Positions 1-7,715 of a stretch of 9,932 nt of DNA are shown here, piece after piece (position 1 is the first letter of the stretch; the number at the start of each line of letters is the position of its first letter). This DNA is from Lachnospiraceae bacterium (GTDB taxonomy: Bacteria; Bacillota; Clostridia; Lachnospirales; Lachnospiraceae). The stretch spans positions 1 through 9,932 of the forward strand of contig CAADTT010000129.1 of assembly GCA_900752065.1 (NCBI GenBank), read 5' to 3'. A program made the translations under genes and the position numbers. The notes below the pieces were generated by a model, which saw nothing but the letters and a program-made list of their open reading frames with translations, was not told the DNA's origin and searched no databases.

Positions 1-708
1 AACAGGGACTACCGTGTGACGTACACGAACAACGTCAATGCGGGTACGGCAGCAGTAAGCATTGCCGGGATGGGAAATTATACTGGAACGCTTGAAAAGT
101 CATTTGCGATAGTAAAGACGGAGCAGGGAGCAGATCCGGGTAAGAATCCGGATGAAGATCAGCAGGAAAAGCCGGGCGATGTGCCGCAGCCATCCGTGCC
201 GCAGCCATCCGTGCCGCAGCCGTCTGTGCCGCAGCCATCTGTACCGCAGCCGTCTGTGCCGGATAATGGCACATATGTACCGTGGAAAGTCGGCGAGAAG
301 GCTACTGTGTCGGGAGTGGTCTATACCAGCCTGGGAGGTGCGGAAGCCGCTTACAGCGGACCTGAAAATAGGGACGCAAAATCACTTGCCATTCCATCCT
401 ATGTTGTTGTGGATGGAAAAATCTGCCGGGTAACGGAGATTTCAGAGAATGCATTTAAAAACTGCAGGAATCTTAAAAAAGTAGTGATCGGAAAGTATAT
501 AAAAGAGGTGAAAGCAAAAGCTTTCTATGGATGTAAAAAACTAAAAACGGTCACCATCAAATCCAAGGTACTGAACAAAGTAGGAAAACAGGCATTTAAG
601 GGCATTCATAAAAAGGCAAAAATAAAAGTTCCGAAGGCAAAGCTAAAAGCGTACAAGAAGCTGCTGAAAAGCAAAGGACAGGCAAAGACAGTGAAGATTA
701 CAAAGTAA
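1..708 (+). CDS. Secreted surface protein, C-terminal part (Ig-like tail, VPQPS linker, BspA-type LRR); 5' partial
   Basis: The frame is open from the first base, so the gene begins upstream; the GTG at 16 is an internal valine codon. Codons 1-39 read NRDYRVTYTNNVNAGTAAV and onward, a pattern seen in repeated Ig-like/MBG-like domains of large clostridial surface proteins. A charged, proline-containing linker follows, with five VPQPS units at codons 61-85. Codons about 107-210 carry BspA-like (LRR_5) repeats, recognisable from AFKNCRNLKKVVI, AFYGCKKLKTVTI and AFKGIHKKAKIKV. The lysine-rich tail (KLKAYKKLLKSKGQ, ending VKITK) is a common end for Lachnospiraceae LRR proteins. I see no LPXTG motif or C-terminal membrane anchor, so wall association would have to come from the basic tail or from missing upstream domains. 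A likely role is adhesion or surface display; the ligand is unknown. A strong terminator follows 22 bp after the stop. Confidence 0.85.
   Translation, partial: NRDYRVTYTNNVNAGTAAVSIAGMGNYTGTLEKSFAIVKTEQGADPGKNPDEDQQEKPGDVPQPSVPQPSVPQPSVPQPSVPQPSVPDNGTYVPWKVGEKATVSGVVYTSLGGAEAAYSGPENRDAKSLAIPSYVVVDGKICRVTEISENAFKNCRNLKKVVIGKYIKEVKAKAFYGCKKLKTVTIKSKVLNKVGKQAFKGIHKKAKIKVPKAKLKAYKKLLKSKGQAKTVKITK
181..255 (+). repeat. Five tandem 15-bp units encoding VPQPS
   Basis: Five direct repeats of the form GTGCCGCAGCCATCC lie end to end. The first two units are identical and the others differ only at synonymous third positions. Each unit encodes Val-Pro-Gln-Pro-Ser, giving an extended proline-rich spacer between the Ig-like part and the LRR domain. 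Because the unit is a multiple of three, gain or loss by slippage would change spacer length without breaking the frame. Confidence 0.95.
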
Positions 709-730
709 CTGGAAAATAAGTAAGAAGAAC

Positions 731-772
731 CCTCCGCCATTCTCTGAAAACAGGGAATGGCGGAGGATTTTC
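731..772 (+). terminator. Rho-independent terminator of the LRR surface-protein gene
   Basis: CCTCCGCCATTCTCTG (731-746) pairs with CAGGGAATGGCGGAGG (751-766) around an AAAA loop. The stem is 16 bp with a single G-U pair. ATTTTC follows directly, giving a short U-tract. It sits 22 bp after the surface-protein stop, so the next gene needs its own promoter. Confidence 0.9.
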
Positions 773-813
773 GTACCCTCCTGCATATTTTCTAATCGTT
801 TAGTTAAGGTGCG

Positions 814-852
814 ATGCAAGCCGCAACACGCTTGCATGGCTGAACTGTCAGC
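814..852. repeat. Small palindromic intergenic element
   Basis: ATGCAAGC (814-821) and GCTTGCAT (830-837) form a perfect 8-bp stem with an 8-nt loop. GCTGA (839-843) and TCAGC (848-852) can form a second small hairpin right beside it. The 13-mer ATGGCTGAACTGT (836-848), which spans the junction, recurs in both arms of the large hairpin at 9317-9397. No gene is visible here, and the only open frames are short and lack family resemblance. Its function is unknown; a member of a dispersed intergenic repeat family is the simplest reading. Confidence 0.55.
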
Positions 853-883
853 ATACTTTAAAGATATTTCATAGAAATTTTAG

Positions 884-912
884 TAAACTTCCACAAGGTT
901 CTATGTTAGAAT
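884..912 (+). promoter_or_regulatory. Weak candidate promoter for the ABC transporter operon
   Basis: TAGAAT at 907-912 matches the -10 consensus at five of six positions. With 17-bp spacing the -35 would be TAAACT (884-889), a poor match. The spacer holds an imperfect dyad (AACTT at 886-890, AGGTT at 896-900), so an activator or repressor could bind between the two boxes. The strong terminator upstream means a promoter must lie somewhere before 1025, and this is the best candidate I can see. If it is correct, the leader is about 105 nt. Confidence 0.35.
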
Positions 913-1012
913 GAGAAGAGAGTATCAGACGGCGGGCGTGAAAGCAGTTCGACGCCGGATGGAGGAGGAAGTGTGCGGGAGAACAGAGGTACACTTTCTG
1001 TATCAACGAACC

Positions 1013-1017
1013 GGAGG
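1013..1017 (+). promoter_or_regulatory. Ribosome binding site that fixes the ABC ATPase start
   Basis: GGAGG lies 7 nt before the ATG at 1025. The upstream in-frame ATG at 911 has no comparable site and overlaps the candidate -10 box, and the ATG at 959 also lacks a good site. This favours translation from 1025. Confidence 0.8.
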
Positions 1018-1024
1018 AAGACAG

Positions 1025-1741
1025 ATGAAGGAACATATGGAAGGCTTTGTCAGGCTGGAAAATGTGACAAAGGTTTATCAGATGGGAGAAGTGGAGATCC
1101 GTGCGGTGGACGGAATTGATTTTTCCATTCAGAAAGGAGAATTTGTGATCGTGGTGGGACCGAGCGGCGCCGGAAAGACCACGGTTCTGAATATACTGGG
1201 CGGTATGGACACAGTGACGAAAGGAAAGGTCATCGTGGATGGAGAAAATATCGCAAAATATTCCCAGCGGCGGCTGACGGGCTACCGTCGGGATGATATC
1301 GGGTTTGTCTTTCAGTTCTACAATCTGGTGCCAAACCTGACGGCAAAGGAAAATGTAGAACTGGCGCTCCAGATCTGCAAAAATCCTCTGGATGCCAGAG
1401 AGGTGCTGGAGGAAGTAGGGCTGGGAGAGCGGTTGGACAATTTTCCGGCACAGCTTTCCGGCGGAGAGCAGCAGCGGGTGTCCATCGCGCGGGCGCTGGC
1501 GAAAAATCCCAAGCTTTTACTGTGCGATGAGCCGACGGGAGCGCTGGATTATCAGACGGGAAAATCCATTCTGAAGCTTTTGCAGGACACTTGCCGGGAG
1601 AGAGGGATGACAGTGATCGTCATTACTCATAATTCGGCGCTGACGCCTATGGCGGACAGAGTGATCCGCATTAAAAACGGGAAAGTGGCGCAGATGTATG
1701 AAAACGAAGCGCCGATGCCCGTGGAGGAGATCGAATGGTAG
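1025..1741 (+). CDS. ABC transporter ATP-binding protein, MacB/LolD/FtsE-type
   Basis: A 238-residue cytoplasmic ATPase that would drive the FtsX-type permease encoded next. In order it shows: Walker A GPSGAGKTT (45-53), Q-loop Gln97 in VFQFYN, signature LSGGEQQ (144-150), Walker B LLLCDEP with Glu169, D-loop ALD (173-175) and switch His202 in ITH. The motif set, the FYNLVPNLTAKENV stretch and the length fit the MacB/LolD branch (type VII, mechanotransmission-type). I chose the ATG at 1025 because of its GGAGG site; the frame stays open back to an ATG at 911, but those 38 extra residues (MRREYQTAGV onward) have no match to the family N-terminus. The permease follows after 69 bp. No regulator or two-component gene adjoins it. 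Substrate class cannot be read from the ATPase. Confidence 0.93.
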   Translation: MKEHMEGFVRLENVTKVYQMGEVEIRAVDGIDFSIQKGEFVIVVGPSGAGKTTVLNILGGMDTVTKGKVIVDGENIAKYSQRRLTGYRRDDIGFVFQFYNLVPNLTAKENVELALQICKNPLDAREVLEEVGLGERLDNFPAQLSGGEQQRVSIARALAKNPKLLLCDEPTGALDYQTGKSILKLLQDTCRERGMTVIVITHNSALTPMADRVIRIKNGKVAQMYENEAPMPVEEIEW

Positions 1742-1810
1742 CGGATCTCTGGCAGATTACAGAGGATAAGAGTGGAATCAGTTCATAAGGAATGGAAGTG
1801 AGACGATAAG

Positions 1811-4800
1811 ATGAAGAAGCGTGCGCTTAGAAAAGACTTTTATATGGAAATCAGACGGAATCTCGGCCGTTTCATTTCCATTTTTTTAATCGTTGCACTG
1901 GGAGTAGCGTTTTATTCGGGCATCCAGTCGGCAGCACCGGATATGCGTTACACAGGAGATACATATTTTGATGAAAATAATCTGATGGATCTTCAGGTGC
2001 AGGGAAATAAAGGAATCACAGAAAAGGATGTAGAGGCCCTGAAAAACCTGGAAGGGATCGAAAAGGCAGAGCCGGGATATTCGGTGGATGTGCTTTTTAA
2101 GGAGGATGGCGATAACAATGTATTTCATGTGGAAGCCCTTCTGCCCACTCTGAATCAGGTAAATGTTATGGAAGGAAGCATGCCGGAAAAGACAGGGGAA
2201 TGTCTGCTGGATGCGCGGTATGCCCAGAATCATGGATATCAGACGGGAGATGTCCTGCATGTGGAGGAGGATCTGGAGGAAGATGCAGATCCGCGTCTGG
2301 TGACCCACACTTACACCGTGACGGGAATCGCCAGCAGCCCAAGGTATATCTCACTGGAGAGGGGCAGCACCACCCTTGGCAGCGGGGAGATCGATGCATT
2401 TCTCTATGTGACAGAGGAAAATTTTGACCTGGACGTATATACAGAGGTGTATTTGGCCGTGGCGGGGGCGAAGGAAGAAACCGCCTATCTGGAGGGATAT
2501 ACCGATGTCGTAGAGCAGGCGATAGAGGAAGTTGAGCAGATCAAAGGGGAACGGTGCGAGGCACGCTATCAGGAGATCAGGGAAGAGGCGGACGAAAAGA
2601 TTTCGGATGCCAGACAGGAGCTTGCAGATAAGCGGACGGAAGCGGACGAGAAGCTCGCCGATGCAAAGGTGGAGATCGATGATGCCCAAAAGAAGCTTGC
2701 AGACGGCAGGCAGGAGCTTGCAGATGCAAAAGCAGAGCTTGCAGACGGGAAAAAGACACTGAATGAAAAGCAGGCGGAGCTTGCAGATGCGAAGCAGGAG
2801 CTTGCGTCGGGAAGGGCGAAGCTTTCCGATGCCAGGGCGGAACTGACGGAGAAGGAAAAGGAATTTCAGGAGCAGAAGGCGGCAGCGGAAAAAGAGTTCG
2901 CAAACGGTGAAAAGCAGATCGCTCAGGCAAAAAAGCAGATTCAGAAAAATGAAAAGATATTGAAACAGAAGCAGGCGGAACTCGCAGACGGAAAGAAGCA
3001 GTATACGCAGTCAAAGCAGACGCTGGACGCGTCGAAAGAACAGCTTGCCGCAGAGGAGCAGCAGTTTGCCCGGGAGAAACAGGAGTACGAGACGAAGCGG
3101 CAGGAGTATGAGACGGGAAAACAGCAGCTCGAAGCGGGAAAGGCGGCTGTGGAAAAAGCAAAGCAGGAGCTTCAGTCCGCATTGGAGGCGGGACTGATCA
3201 CGCAGGAAGAGGCAGCAGCGAAGCAGCAGGAGGCGGCAGCGCAGATGGAGCAGCTTACCGCGGCGGAGCAGCAGCTTGGCACAGCCGGACAGCAGCTTGC
3301 AGCGGCACAGCAGCAGATTGCAGCTTATGAGCAGCAGTTGGCGGCGGCAGAACAGCAGCTTGCAGCCGGGGAGCAGGAGCTTGCGGCAGCGAAGAAGCAG
3401 CTCGATGACGGGGAAAAACAGCTTGCGGCAGGGGAGAAGGAGCTTGCAGCCGGGAAAAAAGAACTTGCGGCACAGGAGAAAAAGCTTTCGGAGGGAAAGA
3501 AGGAGCTGTCAGACGGCGAAAAACAGATAAAGGATGGCTGGACGGAAATCAGCCGTCAGGAGGCGAAGCTTGCAGATGCACAGGCACAGATAGATTCCGG
3601 GGAACGGCAGCTTGCAGAGGGCTGGGAGGAGATCAGAAACGGCGAACAGGAGATCGCAGATGCCCAGGAAGAGATCGCCGGATATGAAAGGGATCTGGAG
3701 GAAGGAAAACGGGAATATGAAGATGCCAGGACGGAGGCGGACGAGAAGATTGCCGACGGTGAGGCAGAGATTGAGGATGCACAGAAGGAAGTCGATGAGA
3801 TTAAGAGACCCAAATGGTACATCAATGACAGGGATGATCTGCCGGACTATACAGGGCTTGGGGAAAATGCCGACCGCATGAGAAATATCGGGCAGGTGTT
3901 TCCGGTACTCTTTTTCCTGGTGGCGGCATTGATCAGCCTTACTACTATGACAAGGATGGTGGAGGAGCAGAGAACCCAGATCGGCATCTTAAAGGCTCTG
4001 GGCTACAGTAAGTTTTCGATTGCCGGAAAATATCTGGGGTATGCGCTTCTTGCAACCATCGGAGGAAGTATTTTCGGCGTGCTGGTCGGAGAAAAACTGC
4101 TGCCTTTTATTATCATCCGTGCGTACGGCATTTTATATACCTACATACCGATTCCCACGCTGCCTTATAATTTGAAGTTTGCCCTGATCGCGTCCCTGGC
4201 GGCGGTTTTGTGTACTCTGATTGCCACGATCTCCGCATGTTACCGGGAGCTGGCGGCGGCTCCGGCTGTGCTGATGCGCCCGCCTGCACCCAAGCAGGGG
4301 AAAAGAGTGTTCCTGGAAAGAATCACGTTCCTGTGGAAGCACCTGAGTTTCACATGGAAATCCACGATCCGGAATCTGTTCCGTTATAAAAAAAGGTTTT
4401 TCATGACGATCTTTGGTATCGGAGGCTGTATGGCGCTTCTTCTGGTGGGATACGGGCTGCGGGATTCTATCATGGATGTGGCGGTGATCCAGTATGGGGA
4501 GCTGCAAACCTATGATGCCATGATTCTTCTGGAAGAGGATGCAGACGAGGAACAGAAGGAAGAGCTTTTCACATTTCTGGAGGGAGCGCCGGAGGTGACG
4601 GTTTATGATAGCTGGCATATGAAAAATCTGACCTCGAAAAGCGGTACGGGGAGCAGGGATCTCTATCTGGTAGTCCCTGAGGATGTGGAGAAATTTCCGG
4701 AGTTTGTGAAGCTTCAGGACAGGAATACAAAGGAAGCGTATATGCTTTCGGAGGAGGGCATCATCCTGACAGAAAAGACGGCGAAAATGCTGGAGGCTTC

Positions 4801-5482
4801 TGTGGGGGAGAAGATTTCCCTTGAGCTTGATGAGGGAGAGTGGTATGATGTGACGATAACGGCAATCTGTGAGAATTACATGTATCATTACGCCTATATG
4901 ACGCCGAAACTGTACCAGAAGCTTACAGGAAATGCACCGGAATACGGGACTGTCGTATATGATGCGGAAGGCGGGGATGCGGCGGAAAAAATCGGTCGGG
5001 AAGCCCTCGCATATGATGCGGCGTTGGGAATCACTTATACTTCGGGCTTCAAGGCGAGGCTGGACGATATGCTGGGAACGCTGGACAGCGTTATTTACGT
5101 GCTGATCATTTCTGCGGGACTGCTGGCCTTTGTGGTGCTGTACAACCTGAACAACATCAACATCAATGAGCGGAAACGGGAGCTTGCAACCATCAAGGTT
5201 CTGGGCTTCTATGACGGGGAGGTTGCCGCCTATGTGTACCGGGAAAATGTACTCCTCACGGTGATCGGAGCGGCGCTTGGCTGCGTGCTGGGAGCCATCC
5301 TGCACCGGTTTGTGATCGTAACGGTAGAGGTGGAGATGTGCATGTTTGGCAGGAACATTAATCTTCCGAGTTTTCTTTATGCAGTGCTGTTTACGATAGG
5401 ATTTTCTGTGATCGTAAATTTTGTCATGTATTTTAAATTAAAGAAGATCGACATGGTAGAGTCCCTGAAAAGCGTGGAGTGA
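1811..5482 (+). CDS. FtsX-type ABC permease with a very long extracytoplasmic coiled coil
   Basis: A 1223-residue membrane subunit partnering the upstream ATPase. TM1 is at about residues 20-40. Residues 42-240 form an extracytoplasmic domain, and 241-665 are almost pure heptad coiled coil (ADAKAEL, ADGKKTL, ADAKQEL and similar). The first FtsX domain follows, with TMs at about 695-713, 745-765 and 790-811, containing MVEEQRTQIGILKALGYS. TM5 is at about 863-885, a second extracytoplasmic domain at 886-1093, and a second FtsX domain has TMs at about 1094-1113, 1147-1170 and 1185-1208 with ERKRELATIKVLGFYDGE. Both FtsX halves are in one chain. The family is known to couple cytoplasmic ATP hydrolysis to movements outside the membrane. 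Whether this member exports a molecule, controls a wall hydrolase or removes a toxic compound is not shown by the sequence. The start has only a modest GGAAGTGAG site 8 nt upstream. Confidence 0.9.
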   Translation: MKKRALRKDFYMEIRRNLGRFISIFLIVALGVAFYSGIQSAAPDMRYTGDTYFDENNLMDLQVQGNKGITEKDVEALKNLEGIEKAEPGYSVDVLFKEDGDNNVFHVEALLPTLNQVNVMEGSMPEKTGECLLDARYAQNHGYQTGDVLHVEEDLEEDADPRLVTHTYTVTGIASSPRYISLERGSTTLGSGEIDAFLYVTEENFDLDVYTEVYLAVAGAKEETAYLEGYTDVVEQAIEEVEQIKGERCEARYQEIREEADEKISDARQELADKRTEADEKLADAKVEIDDAQKKLADGRQELADAKAELADGKKTLNEKQAELADAKQELASGRAKLSDARAELTEKEKEFQEQKAAAEKEFANGEKQIAQAKKQIQKNEKILKQKQAELADGKKQYTQSKQTLDASKEQLAAEEQQFAREKQEYETKRQEYETGKQQLEAGKAAVEKAKQELQSALEAGLITQEEAAAKQQEAAAQMEQLTAAEQQLGTAGQQLAAAQQQIAAYEQQLAAAEQQLAAGEQELAAAKKQLDDGEKQLAAGEKELAAGKKELAAQEKKLSEGKKELSDGEKQIKDGWTEISRQEAKLADAQAQIDSGERQLAEGWEEIRNGEQEIADAQEEIAGYERDLEEGKREYEDARTEADEKIADGEAEIEDAQKEVDEIKRPKWYINDRDDLPDYTGLGENADRMRNIGQVFPVLFFLVAALISLTTMTRMVEEQRTQIGILKALGYSKFSIAGKYLGYALLATIGGSIFGVLVGEKLLPFIIIRAYGILYTYIPIPTLPYNLKFALIASLAAVLCTLIATISACYRELAAAPAVLMRPPAPKQGKRVFLERITFLWKHLSFTWKSTIRNLFRYKKRFFMTIFGIGGCMALLLVGYGLRDSIMDVAVIQYGELQTYDAMILLEEDADEEQKEELFTFLEGAPEVTVYDSWHMKNLTSKSGTGSRDLYLVVPEDVEKFPEFVKLQDRNTKEAYMLSEEGIILTEKTAKMLEASVGEKISLELDEGEWYDVTITAICENYMYHYAYMTPKLYQKLTGNAPEYGTVVYDAEGGDAAEKIGREALAYDAALGITYTSGFKARLDDMLGTLDSVIYVLIISAGLLAFVVLYNLNNININERKRELATIKVLGFYDGEVAAYVYRENVLLTVIGAALGCVLGAILHRFVIVTVEVEMCMFGRNINLPSFLYAVLFTIGFSVIVNFVMYFKLKKIDMVESLKSVE
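2531..3805 (+). repeat. Degenerate 21-bp tandem repeats encoding a heptad coiled coil
   Basis: About 1.27 kb of coding sequence is built from imperfect 21-bp units such as GAGCTTGCAGATGCAAAAGC, each giving one seven-residue heptad (pattern A-D-G/A-K-x-E-L). The protein stretch is permease residues 241-665, rich in Ala, Glu, Gln, Lys and Asp with almost no Pro or Gly apart from DG/AG steps. A change from ADGK-type to QQLAAAEQ-type heptads occurs in the second half, suggesting repeated internal duplication at different times. Confidence 0.9.
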
Positions 5483-5514
5483 CCATGCGTAAGGTTAAAA
5501 ATGGATGGAGGAAT

Positions 5515-5520
5515 AGAGGA
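5515..5520 (+). promoter_or_regulatory. Ribosome binding site that fixes the methyltransferase start
   Basis: AGAGGA lies 7-8 nt before the ATG at 5528. The alternative ATG at 5501 has only AAGG upstream and would add MDGGIEETK, which is not typical of the family; MNLPIDF at 5528 is. Confidence 0.65.
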
Positions 5521-5527
5521 AACAAAA

Positions 5528-6907
5528 ATGAATCTGCCGATTGATTTTACAGAAAAAATGAAAGGAATCCTTGGAGATGAGTACGGGGACTTTCTGAGAA
5601 GCTATGAGGAACCGAGAAATTTCGGACTGCGCGTCAACACGGCGAAGATCAGTCCGGAGGAATTTCAGAGGCTTGCGCCATTTCATCTGAAGAAGATTCC
5701 GTGGGTGGAAAACGGATTTTATTATGAAGAGCAGGATGCACCTTCGAGACACCCCTTTTATTATGCGGGGCTGTACTATTTGCAGGAACCGAGCGCTATG
5801 ACTCCTGCCTCCAGACTTCCGGTAAATCCGGGAGAGCGGGTGCTGGATCTGTGCGCGGCGCCCGGCGGCAAGGCAACAGAGCTGGGAGCAAAGCTAAAAG
5901 GCGAGGGACTTCTGGTGGCGAATGATATCAGTGCTTCCAGAGCCAGGGCGCTCCTGAAAAATATAGAGGTTTTTGGAATCCGGAATTCCTTTCTCATCAA
6001 TGAGGTTCCGGGGAAGATCGCGGACAGGTTTGAAGGTTTTTTTGACAAGGTGCTGGTGGATGCGCCATGTTCCGGCGAAGGCATGTTCCGCAAAGACGGG
6101 GATGTGGCGAAAGCGTGGGATGCAGGAAAGCCTGCAGCCTGTGCGAAGCTTCAAAAGGAGATTCTCTTCCAGGCAGTCAGGATGCTGCGTCCGGGTGGCA
6201 TGCTGCTCTACTCCACCTGTACCTTCTCACCGGAGGAAAATGAACAGATCATCGCGGGGCTTCTGCGGGAGCGGGAGGATATGCGCCTGACTGAGATAGA
6301 GGGGTATGATGGCTTTTCCGGGGGACGGCCCGATCTGGCAGACGGAAATCCGGAACTGAAAAAATGTGTCCGCATCTGGCCTCATAAAATGGCAGGGGAA
6401 GGGCATTTTCTGGCGCTGCTGAAAAAGGAGGGCGCATCGGAGCCCCCCGTCCGGAATCCTTTTAGAGAAGGGAAAGTTTCGAAGAACGACAGGAAGATAC
6501 TGGAGGAATTTTTCTGTGAGGTATCGGGCATAACTATCGATCAGATCGAAATACGAAAGGGACAGGTTTACTACAGGTCAGGACTTCCCGGAGAACAGAA
6601 AGGGCTCACTTTTCTCCGGAATGGGCTGTACCTGGGAGAATTGAAAAAGGACAGATTTGAACCGGGGCAGGCATTTGCCGTGGCGTTAAAAAAAGAAGAA
6701 TACGCATCCGTTCTTGATTTTGACCAGGCGGATGAGCGTGTGATACGCTATCTGAAGGGAGAGACAGTCACTGTGGATGATATGGCTGTGAATCGAAATA
6801 AAGGATGGCAGCTCGTCTGTGTGAACGGATATCCGCTGGGATGGGGAAAGCTGGTGAATGGAGTGCTGAAAAATAAATATCTGGCAGGCTGGCGGATGAA
6901 AGCGTGA
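5528..6907 (+). CDS. RsmF-like rRNA (cytosine-C5) methyltransferase, NOL1/NOP2/Sun family
   Basis: A 459-residue S-adenosylmethionine-dependent RNA m5C methyltransferase. The Rossmann fold shows motif I VLDLCAAPGGKATEL (105-119), the ribose-binding Asp133 in ANDIS, motif IV VDAPCSGEGMFRK (177-189, Cys181) and motif VI YSTCTFSPEENE (228-239) with the expected nucleophile Cys231. Residues from about 310 resemble the RsmF C-terminal RNA-binding/PUA-like region, ending GWGKLVNGVLKNKYLAGW. The length is close to E. coli RsmF (YebU), which methylates 16S rRNA C1407. Firmicute members may use other or additional 16S positions, so the exact target base is not claimed. The ATG at 5501 would give 468 residues. 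It lies 45 bp after the permease with no terminator between, and 13 bp before cutC. Confidence 0.92.
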   Translation: MNLPIDFTEKMKGILGDEYGDFLRSYEEPRNFGLRVNTAKISPEEFQRLAPFHLKKIPWVENGFYYEEQDAPSRHPFYYAGLYYLQEPSAMTPASRLPVNPGERVLDLCAAPGGKATELGAKLKGEGLLVANDISASRARALLKNIEVFGIRNSFLINEVPGKIADRFEGFFDKVLVDAPCSGEGMFRKDGDVAKAWDAGKPAACAKLQKEILFQAVRMLRPGGMLLYSTCTFSPEENEQIIAGLLREREDMRLTEIEGYDGFSGGRPDLADGNPELKKCVRIWPHKMAGEGHFLALLKKEGASEPPVRNPFREGKVSKNDRKILEEFFCEVSGITIDQIEIRKGQVYYRSGLPGEQKGLTFLRNGLYLGELKKDRFEPGQAFAVALKKEEYASVLDFDQADERVIRYLKGETVTVDDMAVNRNKGWQLVCVNGYPLGWGKLVNGVLKNKYLAGWRMKA

Positions 6908-6920
6908 GAGGAGGGAGAAG

Positions 6921-7667
6921 ATGAAAGATTATATTTTAGAGACGTGTATTGATTCTGTGGAATCCGCTCTGGCGGCGGAGCGGGGCGGTGCAAACCGTCT
7001 GGAGATGTGCGGAAACCTGGTCATCGGCGGGACGACGCCAAGCCCGGAGCTTTTTAAAGAAGTGAGGCGCCGGTGCGGGATTCGGATCCATGTGCTGCTC
7101 CGCCCAAGGTTCGGGGATTTCTGCTACACGGACAGCGAGTTTTGCATCTTAAAGGAAGAAGTGAAGCTGTTTCGGGAACTGGGGGCTGACGGCGTGGTGA
7201 TCGGCATCCTGAAGCCTGACGGGACACTGAACATGGAGCAGATGCAGGCGCTTATGGAGGAGAAAGGGGGCATGTCGGTGACGCTGCACCGGGCTTTCGA
7301 CGTGTGCCGTGATCCTTATGAGGCGCTGGAGCAGGCAAAGGAGCTGGGAATCCATACGATTCTCACTTCCGGGCAGGCGAACAGTTGTCTGGCGGGACGG
7401 GAGCTTCTGGCAGATTTGGTGCGTCTGGCGGCGGGCGAGATCGATATTCTGGTGGGGAGCGGTGTGGACGCTGCGGCGATCCGTGAGCTGTATCCTCAGG
7501 TGAAGGCACATTCCTACCATATGTCAGGAAAAGTGACGCTGGACAGTGCGATGACCTACCGGAAGGAGGGCGTCAATATGGGGCTGCCGTCCCTCAGTGA
7601 GTTTGAGATATGGAAGACGTCGGAGGAGAAGATCCGTGAGGCTGCGGAGGTTCTTCGGAAGCTGTAA
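6921..7667 (+). CDS. cutC: Copper homeostasis protein CutC (TIM-barrel family)
   Basis: A 248-residue cytoplasmic protein, the same length as the E. coli member. Family features visible are ETCIDSVESALAAERGGANRLEMC near the N-terminus, GGTTPSPELF, HVLLRPRFGDFCYTDSE, DGVVIGILKPDG, VTLHRAFDVCRDP, ILTSGQAN and the late HMSGKVTLDSAM. The family folds as a TIM barrel and is linked to copper tolerance, although the biochemical activity is debated and was partly revised in E. coli. It is unrelated to choline trimethylamine-lyase, which carries the same name. A GAGGAGGGAG ribosome binding site precedes the ATG, and the gap from the methyltransferase is 13 bp, so the two are almost certainly co-transcribed. 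No metal-regulator gene or copper ATPase lies nearby. Confidence 0.93.
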   Translation: MKDYILETCIDSVESALAAERGGANRLEMCGNLVIGGTTPSPELFKEVRRRCGIRIHVLLRPRFGDFCYTDSEFCILKEEVKLFRELGADGVVIGILKPDGTLNMEQMQALMEEKGGMSVTLHRAFDVCRDPYEALEQAKELGIHTILTSGQANSCLAGRELLADLVRLAAGEIDILVGSGVDAAAIRELYPQVKAHSYHMSGKVTLDSAMTYRKEGVNMGLPSLSEFEIWKTSEEKIREAAEVLRKL

Positions 7668-7715
7668 GCAGAGAGAAGGATAGTAGAAGATAACAAAAGA
7701 AAGAAGGGAAGTTTT

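Larger units (their letters stand above)
709..1024. other. Intergenic region of 316 bp
   Basis: After the surface-protein stop this stretch holds the strong terminator (731-772), the palindromic element (814-852), an AT-rich segment with a weak promoter (about 884-912) and a purine-rich leader up to the ATPase start. Within the leader, GGCGT and ACGCC near 934-956 could form a short stem, but it is too weak to call. I see no RNA gene or riboswitch. Confidence 0.6.

Noticed and set aside
181..255. Possible CRISPR-like repeat array
   Set aside because: The units are 15 bp, directly adjacent with no spacers, and in frame inside a coding sequence.
643..837. A 64-residue minus-strand frame over the terminator and palindromic element
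   Set aside because: It crosses the terminator stem and overlaps the 3' end of the LRR gene; its start lies in the palindrome and no family is recognisable.
911..1024. An N-terminal extension of the ABC ATPase from the ATG at 911
   Set aside because: That ATG overlaps the best -10 box and has no ribosome binding site, and the extra 38 residues do not resemble the family, whereas the ATG at 1025 has GGAGG at ideal spacing.
2577..3182. A 201-residue minus-strand frame rich in Pro, Ala and Ser
   Set aside because: It is the antisense of the heptad repeat; its composition comes from the repeated GAGCTTGCAG units, not from a real protein.
4133..5305. A 390-residue open frame on the minus strand
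   Set aside because: It lies entirely opposite the permease FtsX region, has no family resemblance, is rich in His/Arg/Gln as expected for an antisense shadow, and lacks a convincing ribosome binding site.
6921..7667. Reading CutC as choline trimethylamine-lyase
   Set aside because: The product is 248 residues with the copper-homeostasis CutC sequence pattern; the glycyl-radical enzyme of the same name is several times longer and has no similarity.
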